Positions 57,013-64,000 of a DNA stretch of 64,000 nucleotides are shown here, in pieces (positions within the stretch are counted from its first letter, which is position 1; each line of letters begins with the position of its first letter). This stretch comes from Fuerstiella marisgermanici (GTDB lineage: Bacteria; Planctomycetota; Planctomycetia; Planctomycetales; Planctomycetaceae). The stretch covers positions 372,001 to 436,000 of the forward strand of contig NZ_CP017641.1 in NCBI RefSeq assembly GCF_001983935.1, in the 5' to 3' direction. Made by a program: the position numbers and the translations under genes. The notes under the pieces are model-generated. The model saw only the letters and a list, made by a program, of their open reading frames with translations, made no database searches and was not told the origin of the DNA.

Positions 57013-57545
57013 GATCCTTTCCCGACCTTATTCCAGGGCATTCTGGCAATCATCATTCCCATCGCGCAGGTGTCTGTGATACCGGCGAACATCAGTCCGG
57101 CCCCAACGAACGCGGGGATTCCGGCGAAGTAGACGTTGCCGGTGACGAGCGCCGTGGCGGCTCCCGCAAAGACGAGGAACCCGGCGGCGATTCGCACCTG
57201 ACGTTCCAGTGACATCGCTTTCTTTCCACGCACGACTGGCAGACCAGCGTCGACCCATGCCTGCGTTCCGCCCTCCACATTGACGACATTGGCGTAACCC
57301 GCATCGATCAGCTTTTGACACGCCTTCCCCGCCCGGTTGCCGGATTTGCAAATGACGTACAGTGGTTCGTCGGCCGAGCCGTTTCGTTCCTTCATCAGCG
57401 AATGTGGATCCAACGCATCCAATGGCACATTGCGAGCGTTCTCAGCCCGCACTTCTCGGAACTCCACCGGCGTCCGCACGTCGACCAGGTCGACACGACC
57501 TTGTTCGGCAAGTTGTGCCGGATGAATGGTCTTGACTCCTGACAT
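57000..57545 (-). CDS. Rhodanese-DUF2892 membrane protein (YgaP-like)
   Basis: A 181-residue protein. Residues 8-105 are rhodanese with VDVRTPVEFREV and the active Cys in YVICKSGNRAGKACQKL; the KSGNR loop matches sulfurtransferases. Residues 115-181 form a DUF2892-type two-helix membrane part (QVRIAAGFLVFAGAATALV and FVGAGLMFAGITDTCAMGMMIARMPWN), as in E. coli YgaP, with Cys near the C-terminus (KVGKGSCSV). It would hold a sulfurtransferase at the membrane. A palindromic operator-like site lies directly upstream of its ribosome site. It is the first structural gene of the cluster. Confidence 0.92.
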   Translation of the reverse strand: MSGVKTIHPAQLAEQGRVDLVDVRTPVEFREVRAENARNVPLDALDPHSLMKERNGSADEPLYVICKSGNRAGKACQKLIDAGYANVVNVEGGTQAWVDAGLPVVRGKKAMSLERQVRIAAGFLVFAGAATALVTGNVYFAGIPAFVGAGLMFAGITDTCAMGMMIARMPWNKVGKGSCSV

Positions 57546-57557
57546 TTAATGTCTCCT

Positions 57558-57581
57558 TATGTCGCGAGGTTACGATATATT
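57558..57581 (-). promoter_or_regulatory. Operator-like palindrome upstream of the rhodanese gene
   Basis: On the minus strand this site reads AATATATCGTAA, two variable bases, then TCGCGACATA. It matches the site upstream of the arsR gene except for the middle pair and two end positions. Half-sites are ATATCG and CGACAT. It touches the AAGGAG ribosome site of the rhodanese gene, so a bound repressor could block transcription of the structural genes. Confidence 0.7.
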
Positions 57582-57599
57582 GAGCGAAATAGAAGACGA

Positions 57600-57932
57600 C
57601 TACTTACGTCGTTTTCCAGACAAAAAGCGATTTTCCACACATTCCATGATGTTGGCCAGATGCGGTTCGGCCACCTGGTAGTACACGCGGCGACCTTCCC
57701 GTTCGCTGGTGAAGAAACCGCAACGCTGCATTAGCCGAAGGTGCTCAGAAGCGACGTTGTCCGGCACACCACAATCTTCTGCCAGTTCTCCCACGGTATA
57801 TCGGCCGTGCAGTAACAACTGCACCATCCTTAACCGTACAGGATGAGCAAGGGTCTTCAGGCATTCGGCGGCCTGAGCGAACGCTTGCGGCGTACCGGCT
57901 GGTTTCGTTTTCGACTTGGAGTTTGTCACCAC
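57600..57932 (-). CDS. ArsR-family repressor, probably sulfur-responsive
   Basis: A 110-residue winged-helix regulator. ECLKTLAHPVRLRMVQLLLHGRYTVGELAEDCGVPDNVASEHLRLMQRCGFFTSEREGRRVYYQV covers the helix-turn-helix and wing, matching ArsR/BigR/SqrR-like proteins. Cys residues lie at 24, 54, 71 and 98. C24 and C98, in the first and last helices, could form the sensing pair as in BigR/SqrR, which detect persulfide. The start is a GTG at 57932 (a second GTG follows at 57929) behind a strong AGGAGG. A palindromic site lies just upstream and a near copy lies downstream before the rhodanese gene, indicating autoregulation and cluster control. Confidence 0.88.
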   Translation of the reverse strand: MVTNSKSKTKPAGTPQAFAQAAECLKTLAHPVRLRMVQLLLHGRYTVGELAEDCGVPDNVASEHLRLMQRCGFFTSEREGRRVYYQVAEPHLANIMECVENRFLSGKRRK

Positions 57933-57949
57933 TTGAACCTCCTGTTGTT

Positions 57950-57973
57950 AATATATCGTAAAGTCGCGATATG
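57950..57973 (+). promoter_or_regulatory. Operator-like palindrome upstream of the arsR gene
   Basis: Reads AATATATCGTAA, AG, then TCGCGATATG on the plus strand. The arms ATATCG and CGATAT are perfect inverted repeats separated by eight bases. It lies 17 bases before the GTG start of the repressor gene, next to its AGGAGG. A near-identical copy occurs at 57558-57581, so the same factor probably binds both. Confidence 0.75.
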
Positions 57974-58043
57974 TCAATGCATTTCACAATGTCGCAGGAG
58001 ACTGAGACCTTGGGGGCAGGCTGTAAGCGGCGCTGGAATTGGC

Positions 58044-59072
58044 TTACTGAATTGCGAGGATCGCCCAGTTTGCGGCGTCCCGAACCAGTGGCGAACTGTC
58101 TGTCTGCAGTTTTTGCAGCAGCGGCAGGTAGGCAGGATCACGCTGGTTTGCGGCGACAATCGCCGCGTTTCGAATAATGACATCGCGCCCCGTACGTTCC
58201 AGCGGCGTATTAGCAAATTGGAAGTTGAACTGAGACTCGGTGAGACTCAGCAGGTCGGCAATCTGCAGGTTGTGCAGGTGCGGCACTGGTTGGAATTCCG
58301 GCAGGCAGTCATTCGGCGCGAAGCGATTCCATGGGCAGACTTCCTGGCAGATATCGCAGCCGAAGACCCAGTTGCCGACGCCGTTTTTTAGTTCATCCGG
58401 TACGGGTTTGTCGCGGCGTTCGATGGTGAGGTAGCTGATGCACTTATTCGCGTCCAGTACGTGCGGTTCCGGGAAGGCGTCCGTCGGACAGGCGTCGAGA
58501 CACCGTGTACACGTTCCGCAGTGTTCGGTTTCGAAGGGAGTGTCGTAGTTCAGTTCGGCGGTCGTAAGAATGGCGCCCAGGAAGAACCAGCTTCCGATTT
58601 CGCGGCTGATCAGCATTGTGTTCTTGCCACGCCAACCGATGCCCGCCAGCTGGGCAAAATCACGTTCCAGCAGCGGAGCAGTGTCGATGATGACTCGCGT
58701 GCGATCGTGCGGTTGATGCTGATGGAGTGTTTCAGTCACTAGCTTTAGCTTGCGTCGCATTAGCGAGTGGTAGTCCTCGGTCCCCCATGCGTAGCGAGCA
58801 ATTCGAGCGGTGTCTGACGCGGGCGGTTGGCTATGATAATTCAGCGCCACCACAATCACGCTGCGAGTATTTGGCAGCACGCCGTTGGGATGCTGGTACG
58901 CATTTTCGCGGCGTGGAATCCAATCCATATCGGCGTGGTATCCGTTGCCGATCCATTCCAGCAGAGGATGGAAGCCCGCAGGAGAAACGGCGGGCGCGAT
59001 TCCGACAAGGTTGAATCCAATCGCCTTTCCCTGCGACTTTAACAGTGCAGAAAGCTGTTCGGTTTCGGACAT
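58044..59072 (-). CDS. queG: Epoxyqueuosine reductase
   Basis: A 342-residue enzyme that performs the last step of queuosine tRNA modification, reducing epoxyqueuosine with a cobalamin and two [4Fe-4S] clusters. The ferredoxin-type Cys clusters are clear: CGTCTRCLDACP and CDICQEVCPWN, with a Cys in LDANKCISYLT. Upstream are SVIVVALNYHSQ, GTEDYHSLMRRKL and GWRGKNTMLISREIGSWFFLGAIL, all typical of QueG. The C-terminal 60 residues form a HEAT-like helical region (ANTPLERTGRDVIIRNAAIVAANQRDPAYLPLLQKL). It lies 15 bases after the dioxygenase gene and ends the hisH-hisA-dioxygenase-queG run. Confidence 0.95.
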   Translation of the reverse strand: MSETEQLSALLKSQGKAIGFNLVGIAPAVSPAGFHPLLEWIGNGYHADMDWIPRRENAYQHPNGVLPNTRSVIVVALNYHSQPPASDTARIARYAWGTEDYHSLMRRKLKLVTETLHQHQPHDRTRVIIDTAPLLERDFAQLAGIGWRGKNTMLISREIGSWFFLGAILTTAELNYDTPFETEHCGTCTRCLDACPTDAFPEPHVLDANKCISYLTIERRDKPVPDELKNGVGNWVFGCDICQEVCPWNRFAPNDCLPEFQPVPHLHNLQIADLLSLTESQFNFQFANTPLERTGRDVIIRNAAIVAANQRDPAYLPLLQKLQTDSSPLVRDAANWAILAIQ

Positions 59073-59087
59073 GGTCGAGACCGCGAT

Positions 59088-59882
59088 TCAATCCGGCTGA
59101 TGAAGGCGCGAAAGCTGCTGCGCTCCGGTTTCGGCAATCCTGTCCGGTGACCAGCGTTCGAGCGGGCTGTAGCGCGGGTGCTTCGATTCCTTCCAGGGAT
59201 TGTTGTGCTTGGTGTTGTAGCAGCAGATGAAAGCCCATCTGGGATTTTCACTATTATTCTGGTCCGACCGATGCAGTGTGTTGCCGTGAAAGACGACCGC
59301 AGAGCCTGGCGGTAGCTCAACATTGACCAGCTCCAGCTGCTGCAAAGCAGCGTCGATACGTTCCTGGTCGGCACCCGTTTGATCGCCGCGTTTGACATGG
59401 TCAACTCGGCCCATTTTGTGAGACCCGCGAATGACCTGCAGGCAGCCGTTTTCTTTGGTGGCCTGATCAACCGCGATCATGCAGCTCGCCATGTCTGGAA
59501 ACAGACAGCCGTTGTTGTACCAGTAACCGTAATCCTGATGCCAGGTCCACGCGCCTCCGGTGCGCGGCTCCTTCAGGATCATTTTGTGGTGATAGTGATA
59601 GACTTCATCACCAAGGAGATGTTCCATCACTTCGACCAAAGGCTGAGCTCGCACAATGGCCCCGTAGATGCTGTCTTCCGGCAAGTCGTTTCGCACGACA
59701 AGTTCAACTGCTCCACCTTCACCGTCGGCTCGAGACGATCGATTCGCGGCGATGTCACGATCTGCACGGGCCACCTTCCTGAGTAGATCTGCTTCATCCA
59801 TTGTGAGCAGATCCGGAATGATCACATAGCCGTCGCGTTCGAAGTCACTCTTTGAGATCGTGCCCAACAGCGTGTTTTTCAT
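59088..59882 (-). CDS. Phytanoyl-CoA dioxygenase-family hydroxylase
   Basis: A 264-residue non-haem Fe(II)/2-oxoglutarate oxygenase. The fold opens DFERDGYVIIPDLLTMDEADLL. TWHQDYGYWYNNG carries the His-x-Asp iron ligands, and GSAVVFHGNTLHRSDQNNSENPRWAFICCYN gives the distal His and the Arg that binds 2-oxoglutarate. The WHQDYGYW motif recalls ectoine hydroxylase-like members, but there is no ectoine synthesis gene beside it and the substrate stays open. It lies six bases after hisA and 15 before queG. Confidence 0.85.
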   Translation of the reverse strand: MKNTLLGTISKSDFERDGYVIIPDLLTMDEADLLRKVARADRDIAANRSSRADGEGGAVELVVRNDLPEDSIYGAIVRAQPLVEVMEHLLGDEVYHYHHKMILKEPRTGGAWTWHQDYGYWYNNGCLFPDMASCMIAVDQATKENGCLQVIRGSHKMGRVDHVKRGDQTGADQERIDAALQQLELVNVELPPGSAVVFHGNTLHRSDQNNSENPRWAFICCYNTKHNNPWKESKHPRYSPLERWSPDRIAETGAQQLSRLHQPD

Positions 59883-59888
59883 CAGGAA

Positions 59889-60629
59889 TTAGCTCCTTAG
59901 CGCCGCACAGGCCTCAGCCACGTCGATCGTACCTTCATAGATGGCTCGACCAACAATTGCCCCGATTAGCGTCGGCACTTCGGCCGCGATTTTGTGAAGT
60001 GTGTGGATGTCGTCCATGGTTGTAACGCCGCCAGAAGCGATCACCGGCAGACCCATCTCAGCCAGAGTTCGCAGGTCGGCCAGAGTGTCTGCGTCGACGC
60101 CCTGCATCATACCATCGTTGGCAATGTTGGTGTAGATGACAGCGGAAATCGGCACTTCGAGGAACTGCTTCGCCAGCTCCATTGCCGACACTTTCGATAC
60201 CTCAAGCCAGCCTTCCGTGGCGACCATGGAATCTCGCGCGTCCAGGCCCAATGCCAGTTTGTGCGGGAACCGCTGGCAGGCATCGGCAAACCAGTCTGGT
60301 TCTTTCAACGCTTTTGTGCCGATGATGACTCGCGATAAACCGAGTTCTTCAATGGCCAGGCGGATGCTGTCGTCATTACGAATGCCGCCTCCCATTTCGC
60401 AGGGGATGCCGGTCTGAGTGACGATCTGCTTTACAACTTCGTGATTAACGGGTCGACCTTCTTTGGCTCCGTCAAGGTCGACAAGGTGTAGCCATTCGGC
60501 GCCCTGCTCTTTCCATTTCAACGCCATTTCGACGGGGTCGTCACCGAAGATGGTTTCGTCGTTGTAGTCGCCCTGACGCAGGCGGACACACTTGCCGCCA
60601 CGGATGTCGATAGCCGGATAAAGTTGCAT
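59889..60629 (-). CDS. hisA: ProFAR isomerase (phosphoribosylformimino-AICAR-P isomerase)
   Basis: A 246-residue TIM-barrel enzyme of histidine synthesis that isomerises ProFAR to PRFAR. The N-terminal PAIDIRGGKCVRLRQGDY has the catalytic Asp8, LVDLDGAKEGRPVN is the half-barrel phosphate segment, and LALGLDARDSMVATEGW has the second catalytic Asp. VIASGGVTTMDDI and IVGRAIYEGTI bind the second phosphate. It lies 17 bases after hisH, its usual neighbour. Confidence 0.95.
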   Translation of the reverse strand: MQLYPAIDIRGGKCVRLRQGDYNDETIFGDDPVEMALKWKEQGAEWLHLVDLDGAKEGRPVNHEVVKQIVTQTGIPCEMGGGIRNDDSIRLAIEELGLSRVIIGTKALKEPDWFADACQRFPHKLALGLDARDSMVATEGWLEVSKVSAMELAKQFLEVPISAVIYTNIANDGMMQGVDADTLADLRTLAEMGLPVIASGGVTTMDDIHTLHKIAAEVPTLIGAIVGRAIYEGTIDVAEACAALRS

Positions 60630-60646
60630 ATTGCTTTCTGATTGCC

Positions 60647-61261
60647 TTACAGATTCACGAAGTTCGTCAACAACTGCAGTCCGGCACTTTGGCTTTTCTC
60701 CGGGTGAAACTGCGTCGCGAACACGTTGTTTTGGTGGATGACGGATACGAACTCACCGCCGTAGTCTGTTCTGCCGGACACCCACGAATCGTCGGTGGGG
60801 TCGACGTAATAGCTATGAACAAAGTAGAACCAGGCATCCGTCGGAATGTCTTCCAACAAAGGATTGTCACCAGTTCGTGACGAAAGCTGATTCCAGCCCA
60901 TGTGCGGAATCTTCAGATCGTCAGCGATATCGAACAGCCGCACGTGTCCGGGAACGATGCCGAGACCTTCGTATTCTCCGTCTTCGTAGGAAAGATCCAG
61001 CAGCAACTGTTGTCCAAGGCAGATGCCCAAAAACGGCTTGCCGCTATCGGTGAATTGATGAATCGCATCGACGAGATTGTGATCCTTCAATGCGCTGATC
61101 GCATCACGGAACGCTCCAACGCCGGGCAGAATCACTTTGTCGGCCGAGGCAATTTGTTTTGGGTCTGAGCTGATCGTGGCGCTGGAACCAACGTGTTCGA
61201 TCGCTTTTTGAACGCTGCGGAGGTTTCCCATTCCGTAGTCGATAATCGTTATTGCGGACAT
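60647..61261 (-). CDS. hisH: Imidazole glycerol phosphate synthase, glutaminase subunit
   Basis: A 204-residue class I glutamine amidotransferase that feeds ammonia to HisF. The nucleophile is in [20 protein letters not shown], and the His/Glu of the triad in [20 protein letters not shown]. The opening [22 protein letters not shown] is typical of HisH. The start at 61261 is chosen because it directly precedes this block; 61318 adds 19 residues. hisF is not in the window. It begins the same-strand run with hisA, the dioxygenase gene and queG. Confidence 0.95.
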   Translation of the reverse strand: MSAITIIDYGMGNLRSVQKAIEHVGSSATISSDPKQIASADKVILPGVGAFRDAISALKDHNLVDAIHQFTDSGKPFLGICLGQQLLLDLSYEDGEYEGLGIVPGHVRLFDIADDLKIPHMGWNQLSSRTGDNPLLEDIPTDAWFYFVHSYYVDPTDDSWVSGRTDYGGEFVSVIHQNNVFATQFHPEKSQSAGLQLLTNFVNL

Positions 61262-61318
61262 GGGCCTATCGTAGTGAATCCGGCGGTAGGATGCCGGTCG
61301 ATGGAAGAAACTTCGCAA

Positions 61319-62302
61319 TCAAAGAGCGAAGTTGTAGGCAGTTTCGTCATCAGCGGGAACGGTCTTCTGCTGATGCTGTTGAGGTAGGTTGTACGCTGCT
61401 CCCGTTGGTCCCATGATTGTGATCCTGTGGTCTCCGGGAACAACTCCGGCAACGTCCTGCTTATACATCAACACGTATTCGCCGTTCGCGTCTGTTAACC
61501 CGGTGGACGGGCCGCCGGCTACTGGTGATCCCGATCCGCCTGACGCCACAACGGGTTCGTACATGACTTCGACGTCCGGCAACGGTGCACCGTTAAGAGT
61601 GACGACACCGGAAACGTATTCAAGATCGGGTAAAGATTCCGACATCATCCAGGAAAACAGGAAATACATGAAGACCGCCAATGCGGCGAATGCAGCACCG
61701 CCTTTGACAGCGAACTCTTTCATCGCCTCTTTACGTTCTTCTTCACGACGTTCCTCTCGCGTCAGTACGGGCGCTTCACCCGCCTTGCCGCGTTTCTGGT
61801 CGTAGGTTCGCGTAAGAGCGTCGGCCGCACTGCCAGACGTGTAGGCTTCCGCTGCCATGGCGGCTTCGGCCAGTCCACCTTTTCGACCTTTGTCACCGTC
61901 CCCTTTTTTGCCCTTCTTGTTCTTTTTGCTGGCTTCGTGCTCCCGCATCAAATCGGCCATTGATGGCTTGGGGGCTTCCGCTGTGGTGGGCATCGTCGAC
62001 GTCGAAGACGTGGCTCCGGCAAGAGCTTCTGTCGGATCAAAATCATCCATCGACGACAGGTCAGGCGGCGGGGTGATTTCCCGAGGCATGTCGATTGGAT
62101 CTTCTTCGTCTGCCAAGGCGGTGGCAGAACGTGATGCCGGGCTTGCTGACGATTTGGCCGCGACTTTTGGCTTGCTGCCTTCGGACTGCTGAGGAACCTT
62201 GAAAGCGGCTTTGCATTTGGGGCACTTCGCCGCCGTGCCGGCCAGTTTGGCAGGAATCTTCAGGACGGATTCACATTCCTCGCATTTGTAACGAATCGTC
62301 AT
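61319..62302 (-). CDS. Zinc-ribbon membrane protein with periplasmic Ig-like domain
   Basis: A 327-residue protein. The N-terminus is a short zinc ribbon (YKCEECESVLKIPAKLAGTAAKCPKCKAAFKVP, four Cys). A long polar, Ala/Ser/Lys-rich part (residues 40-205) includes a Lys-rich stretch. One membrane helix (about residues 207-227) leads to a C-terminal domain of 100 residues: YVSGVVTLNGAPLPDVEVMYEP, then GLTDANGEYVLMYKQDVAGVVPGDHRITI. This is the carboxypeptidase-regulatory-like fold common in planctomycete envelope proteins. Cytoplasmic ribbon and extracytoplasmic beta domain suggest a structural or signalling role. The gene lies 57 bases upstream of hisH and is probably unrelated to it. Confidence 0.78.
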   Translation of the reverse strand: MTIRYKCEECESVLKIPAKLAGTAAKCPKCKAAFKVPQQSEGSKPKVAAKSSASPASRSATALADEEDPIDMPREITPPPDLSSMDDFDPTEALAGATSSTSTMPTTAEAPKPSMADLMREHEASKKNKKGKKGDGDKGRKGGLAEAAMAAEAYTSGSAADALTRTYDQKRGKAGEAPVLTREERREEERKEAMKEFAVKGGAAFAALAVFMYFLFSWMMSESLPDLEYVSGVVTLNGAPLPDVEVMYEPVVASGGSGSPVAGGPSTGLTDANGEYVLMYKQDVAGVVPGDHRITIMGPTGAAYNLPQQHQQKTVPADDETAYNFAL

Positions 62303-62512
62303 ACTCTGGACCTGACACTGGGTGGCCGACGAACTGGTGTGACGAATGATACCGAGAACTGAAAGCTCGATTCCACCGTCAACTTGCGGGATTGAAACGA
62401 CAAAACCGCAGTCGGGGACTGCGGTTCTGTTTGTGATGCTGTGTCTGGCGAGCGGGGGATCTCCGATGCCAGCCGCATTTGCCTACGTTTTCGCGTGGCG
62501 CCACAACACGTT

Positions 62513-63640
62513 TTAGAATTCGCCGCCCGCTGCGACACCTTCATTCATCGTGCCCAGGCGTTGCCAGACGATCAGTCCGATATTCTCACCAACCGACCGA
62601 GCTGAACCATCGCCCATGAGAACGTTGACGGTTTGCCCTGAATGCGACGAGCCAGCGGCTTCGAACCATTCCTGCTTGTTGGGTGGTCGGAATGTGGAAA
62701 ACATTGTGGCTGGCCCACCCCAAGCCCAACCATCGCTGGGACGACGTCGAGTGTCATTGACCGCATTTCGGTATTCCGCCTTGGTGCCAATAAACCGCTC
62801 CGCCTCAGAAACCATGATTGTCTGACTGGTCCCGTCCTGAATGTCTGACATGTTGGTGGAACTGTTCGGAGCAAAGATACCAGCCCGGTGCGACAGCTGG
62901 TAAACCTGCCACGGTTGCTGAACAGTGGTGCCTTGATTGCTGTACACGCCCAACTCGGCCGGCGTCAGATTGTAGGTCGCTCGGGTCACTGGATCGAACA
63001 AAGCCCCTGAGCCTGCACAGCCAACGTAATCGTTTCCGCCCGTGGGCGTATTGACATCGACGCGGAAAGCGAACGGAATGCTACCGGTACTGGTGCGTCT
63101 GGATGGGCAGAAGTACGCTTTAATCTCAACGGCGCCCGGCGCTTTATCCACCTGCAGTGCCTGAGTGTTGGTCTGGTCCACGTAACTTTGCCAGAATGTG
63201 AAGTTGGTGTTTCCCCAAACGTTGAGAGCTGGATTCCAGGTCTCGTAAGTATTTGCCGCTTCGATCTGCGGCAGAATGTGCAGCATCCAGCTATCGCCGT
63301 GTGCGGAGAAGCCGTTATTCAGCATCTGCTGGGTTTCAGCTTCCTGTGGATTGACGGCAGACACGGTCCCGCCGCCGGGAGCGGCCACAGAAAATCCGTT
63401 CGCTCCGCCTTGCGGCCAGCCTGTGATCATTCCCGGTGGGAAGACGTTGTGAGTGTCATGGTAGTTGTGCAGGGCCAATCCCAGCTGCTTCATGTTGTTC
63501 AGGCACTGAGTTTTCTTGGCTGCTTCGCGAGCTTGTTGGATGGCTGGCAGTAGCAATGCGATCAGCAACGCGATGATTGCAATGACCACAAGTAGCTCAA
63601 TCAATGTGAAGCCGCGTGAGCGAGTTGATGCTCTTCGCAT
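62513..63640 (-). CDS. DUF1559 pseudopilin-like protein
   Basis: A 375-residue protein with a prepilin-type N-terminus: [20 protein letters not shown] followed by [22 protein letters not shown]. The processing site is after the Gly preceding FTLIE. Behind it come [25 protein letters not shown], the standard DUF1559 block, and the C-terminal [22 protein letters not shown] with the H-x9-DG motif. Planctomycetes carry dozens of these; they are probably assembled or processed by type II/IV pilus-like machinery. The start at 63640 fits the prepilin leader. No export genes lie beside it. Confidence 0.92.
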   Translation of the reverse strand: MRRASTRSRGFTLIELLVVIAIIALLIALLLPAIQQAREAAKKTQCLNNMKQLGLALHNYHDTHNVFPPGMITGWPQGGANGFSVAAPGGGTVSAVNPQEAETQQMLNNGFSAHGDSWMLHILPQIEAANTYETWNPALNVWGNTNFTFWQSYVDQTNTQALQVDKAPGAVEIKAYFCPSRRTSTGSIPFAFRVDVNTPTGGNDYVGCAGSGALFDPVTRATYNLTPAELGVYSNQGTTVQQPWQVYQLSHRAGIFAPNSSTNMSDIQDGTSQTIMVSEAERFIGTKAEYRNAVNDTRRRPSDGWAWGGPATMFSTFRPPNKQEWFEAAGSSHSGQTVNVLMGDGSARSVGENIGLIVWQRLGTMNEGVAAGGEF

Positions 63641-63880
63641 GAAACGATCCTTATTTTCAAAACCCAAATGAGCCACAAGAAGACCTGCGTTGGACGAACC
63701 AAACTGGAGTAGCATTCTAAACCAGTCAGGCAGGAAACGTCATGGAATTTCCTGATGGAGCATCGAACTGACTCAGATTGTCCGGATTTTTCCAGATTTG
63801 GTGACTGAACGGCAGAGAAATACAAGTTTCGAGTTACCGCATCGCGGATATGACGCCCATTTTCCCGCCCTTCGCGTCCG

Positions 63881-64000
63881 CTAAGCTTGCGTCGGAGGCC
63901 CCTGCCTTGCCACTCGCCGCAGGACCTCCGCTCCCTTGCGCAACGTCTCATCTTCTGCAGCAAAGGAAAGCCTGAAATGAGTGTCGGACGGGCTGAAGAC
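63881..64000 (-). CDS. C-terminus of a class I/II aminotransferase (partial)
   Basis: Thirty-nine codons and a stop enter from the right edge. They read VFSPSDTHFRLSFAAEDETL and end RVARQGPPTQA. The 'xxFRLSFAAxxExLxxGxExLRR' pattern is the C-terminal end of PLP-dependent aspartate/aromatic-type aminotransferases (fold type I). The Arg in FRLSF is the substrate-carboxylate-binding Arg. The rest of the gene lies outside the window. Confidence 0.7.
   Translation of the reverse strand, partial: VFSPSDTHFRLSFAAEDETLRKGAEVLRRVARQGPPTQA

Noticed and set aside
1-64000. tRNA, rRNA, CRISPR array, prophage or insertion sequence
   Set aside because: I found no cloverleaf with a CCA end, no regular short direct repeats with spacers, and no integrase, transposase or phage structural gene.

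Overview
The window looks like chromosomal DNA of a planctomycete (class Planctomycetia). The markers are two DUF1559 proteins (one with a prepilin-type N-terminus), a DUF1501 protein, a giant secreted protein opening with the LEPR-XLL-type motif, a secreted Tyr/Pro/Gln-rich protein, many secreted hydrolases with Tat-like or Sec signals, and an orphan formylmethanofuran dehydrogenase subunit B gene of the tetrahydromethanopterin C1 pathway. I see no rRNA, tRNA, CRISPR array, prophage or transposase.

Layout. 1-11 kb: housekeeping and mixed genes (a SafE/TauE-like membrane protein, a duplicated DUF1559 protein, thioredoxin reductase, a double-ACT protein, a VOC protein, hslV-hslU, a polytopic membrane protein, hemC). 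11-25 kb: a secreted FAD oxidoreductase, a membrane-anchored periplasmic protein coupled to an MlaF-MlaE fusion, a perfect hairpin terminator, cell-envelope proteins, an FHA-GAF-PP2C phosphatase followed by a DinG-type helicase, and a ZIP transporter. 25-41 kb: secreted or exported catabolic proteins (SGNH hydrolases, DUF1501, a beta-propeller glycosidase-like protein, a metallophosphoesterase, alpha/beta hydrolases), fhcB, and a 1338-residue repeat protein. A 258-bp inverted-repeat element lies at 27.2-27.4 kb.

41.9-57.9 kb is the most striking part: about 16 kb of same-strand, tightly packed genes. In transcription order they are an ArsR-type repressor, rhodanese-DUF2892, TauE/SafE exporter, persulfide dioxygenase-rhodanese, a small membrane protein, DUF1641, sulfide:quinone oxidoreductase, CoA-disulfide reductase-rhodanese, a DsrE-like secreted protein, di-heme cytochrome c peroxidase, a bacterioferritin-like protein, cytochrome bd oxidase (cydA, cydB) and a three-gene DevBCA/MacAB-like exporter. 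Two near-identical palindromic sites flank the repressor gene. I read this as a sulfide-oxidation and sulfide-tolerant respiration island.

In that island the small gene at 54443-54709 is interrupted by an in-frame UGA after a clean membrane anchor. Reading through gives a U-M-S-G-S-C motif and 58 more codons. Directly after the UGA there is a two-part stem-loop (7 bp plus 6 bp, loop UGGAU) at the spacing expected of a bacterial SECIS element. This is a strong candidate for an undescribed selenoprotein linked to sulfide oxidation.

58-64 kb: a four-gene run hisH-hisA-phytanoyl-CoA dioxygenase-like-queG, a zinc-ribbon membrane protein, a classical DUF1559 pseudopilin-like protein, and the C-terminus of an aminotransferase cut by the window edge. 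Functional names come from motif recognition in the translated sequence. No database search was possible.
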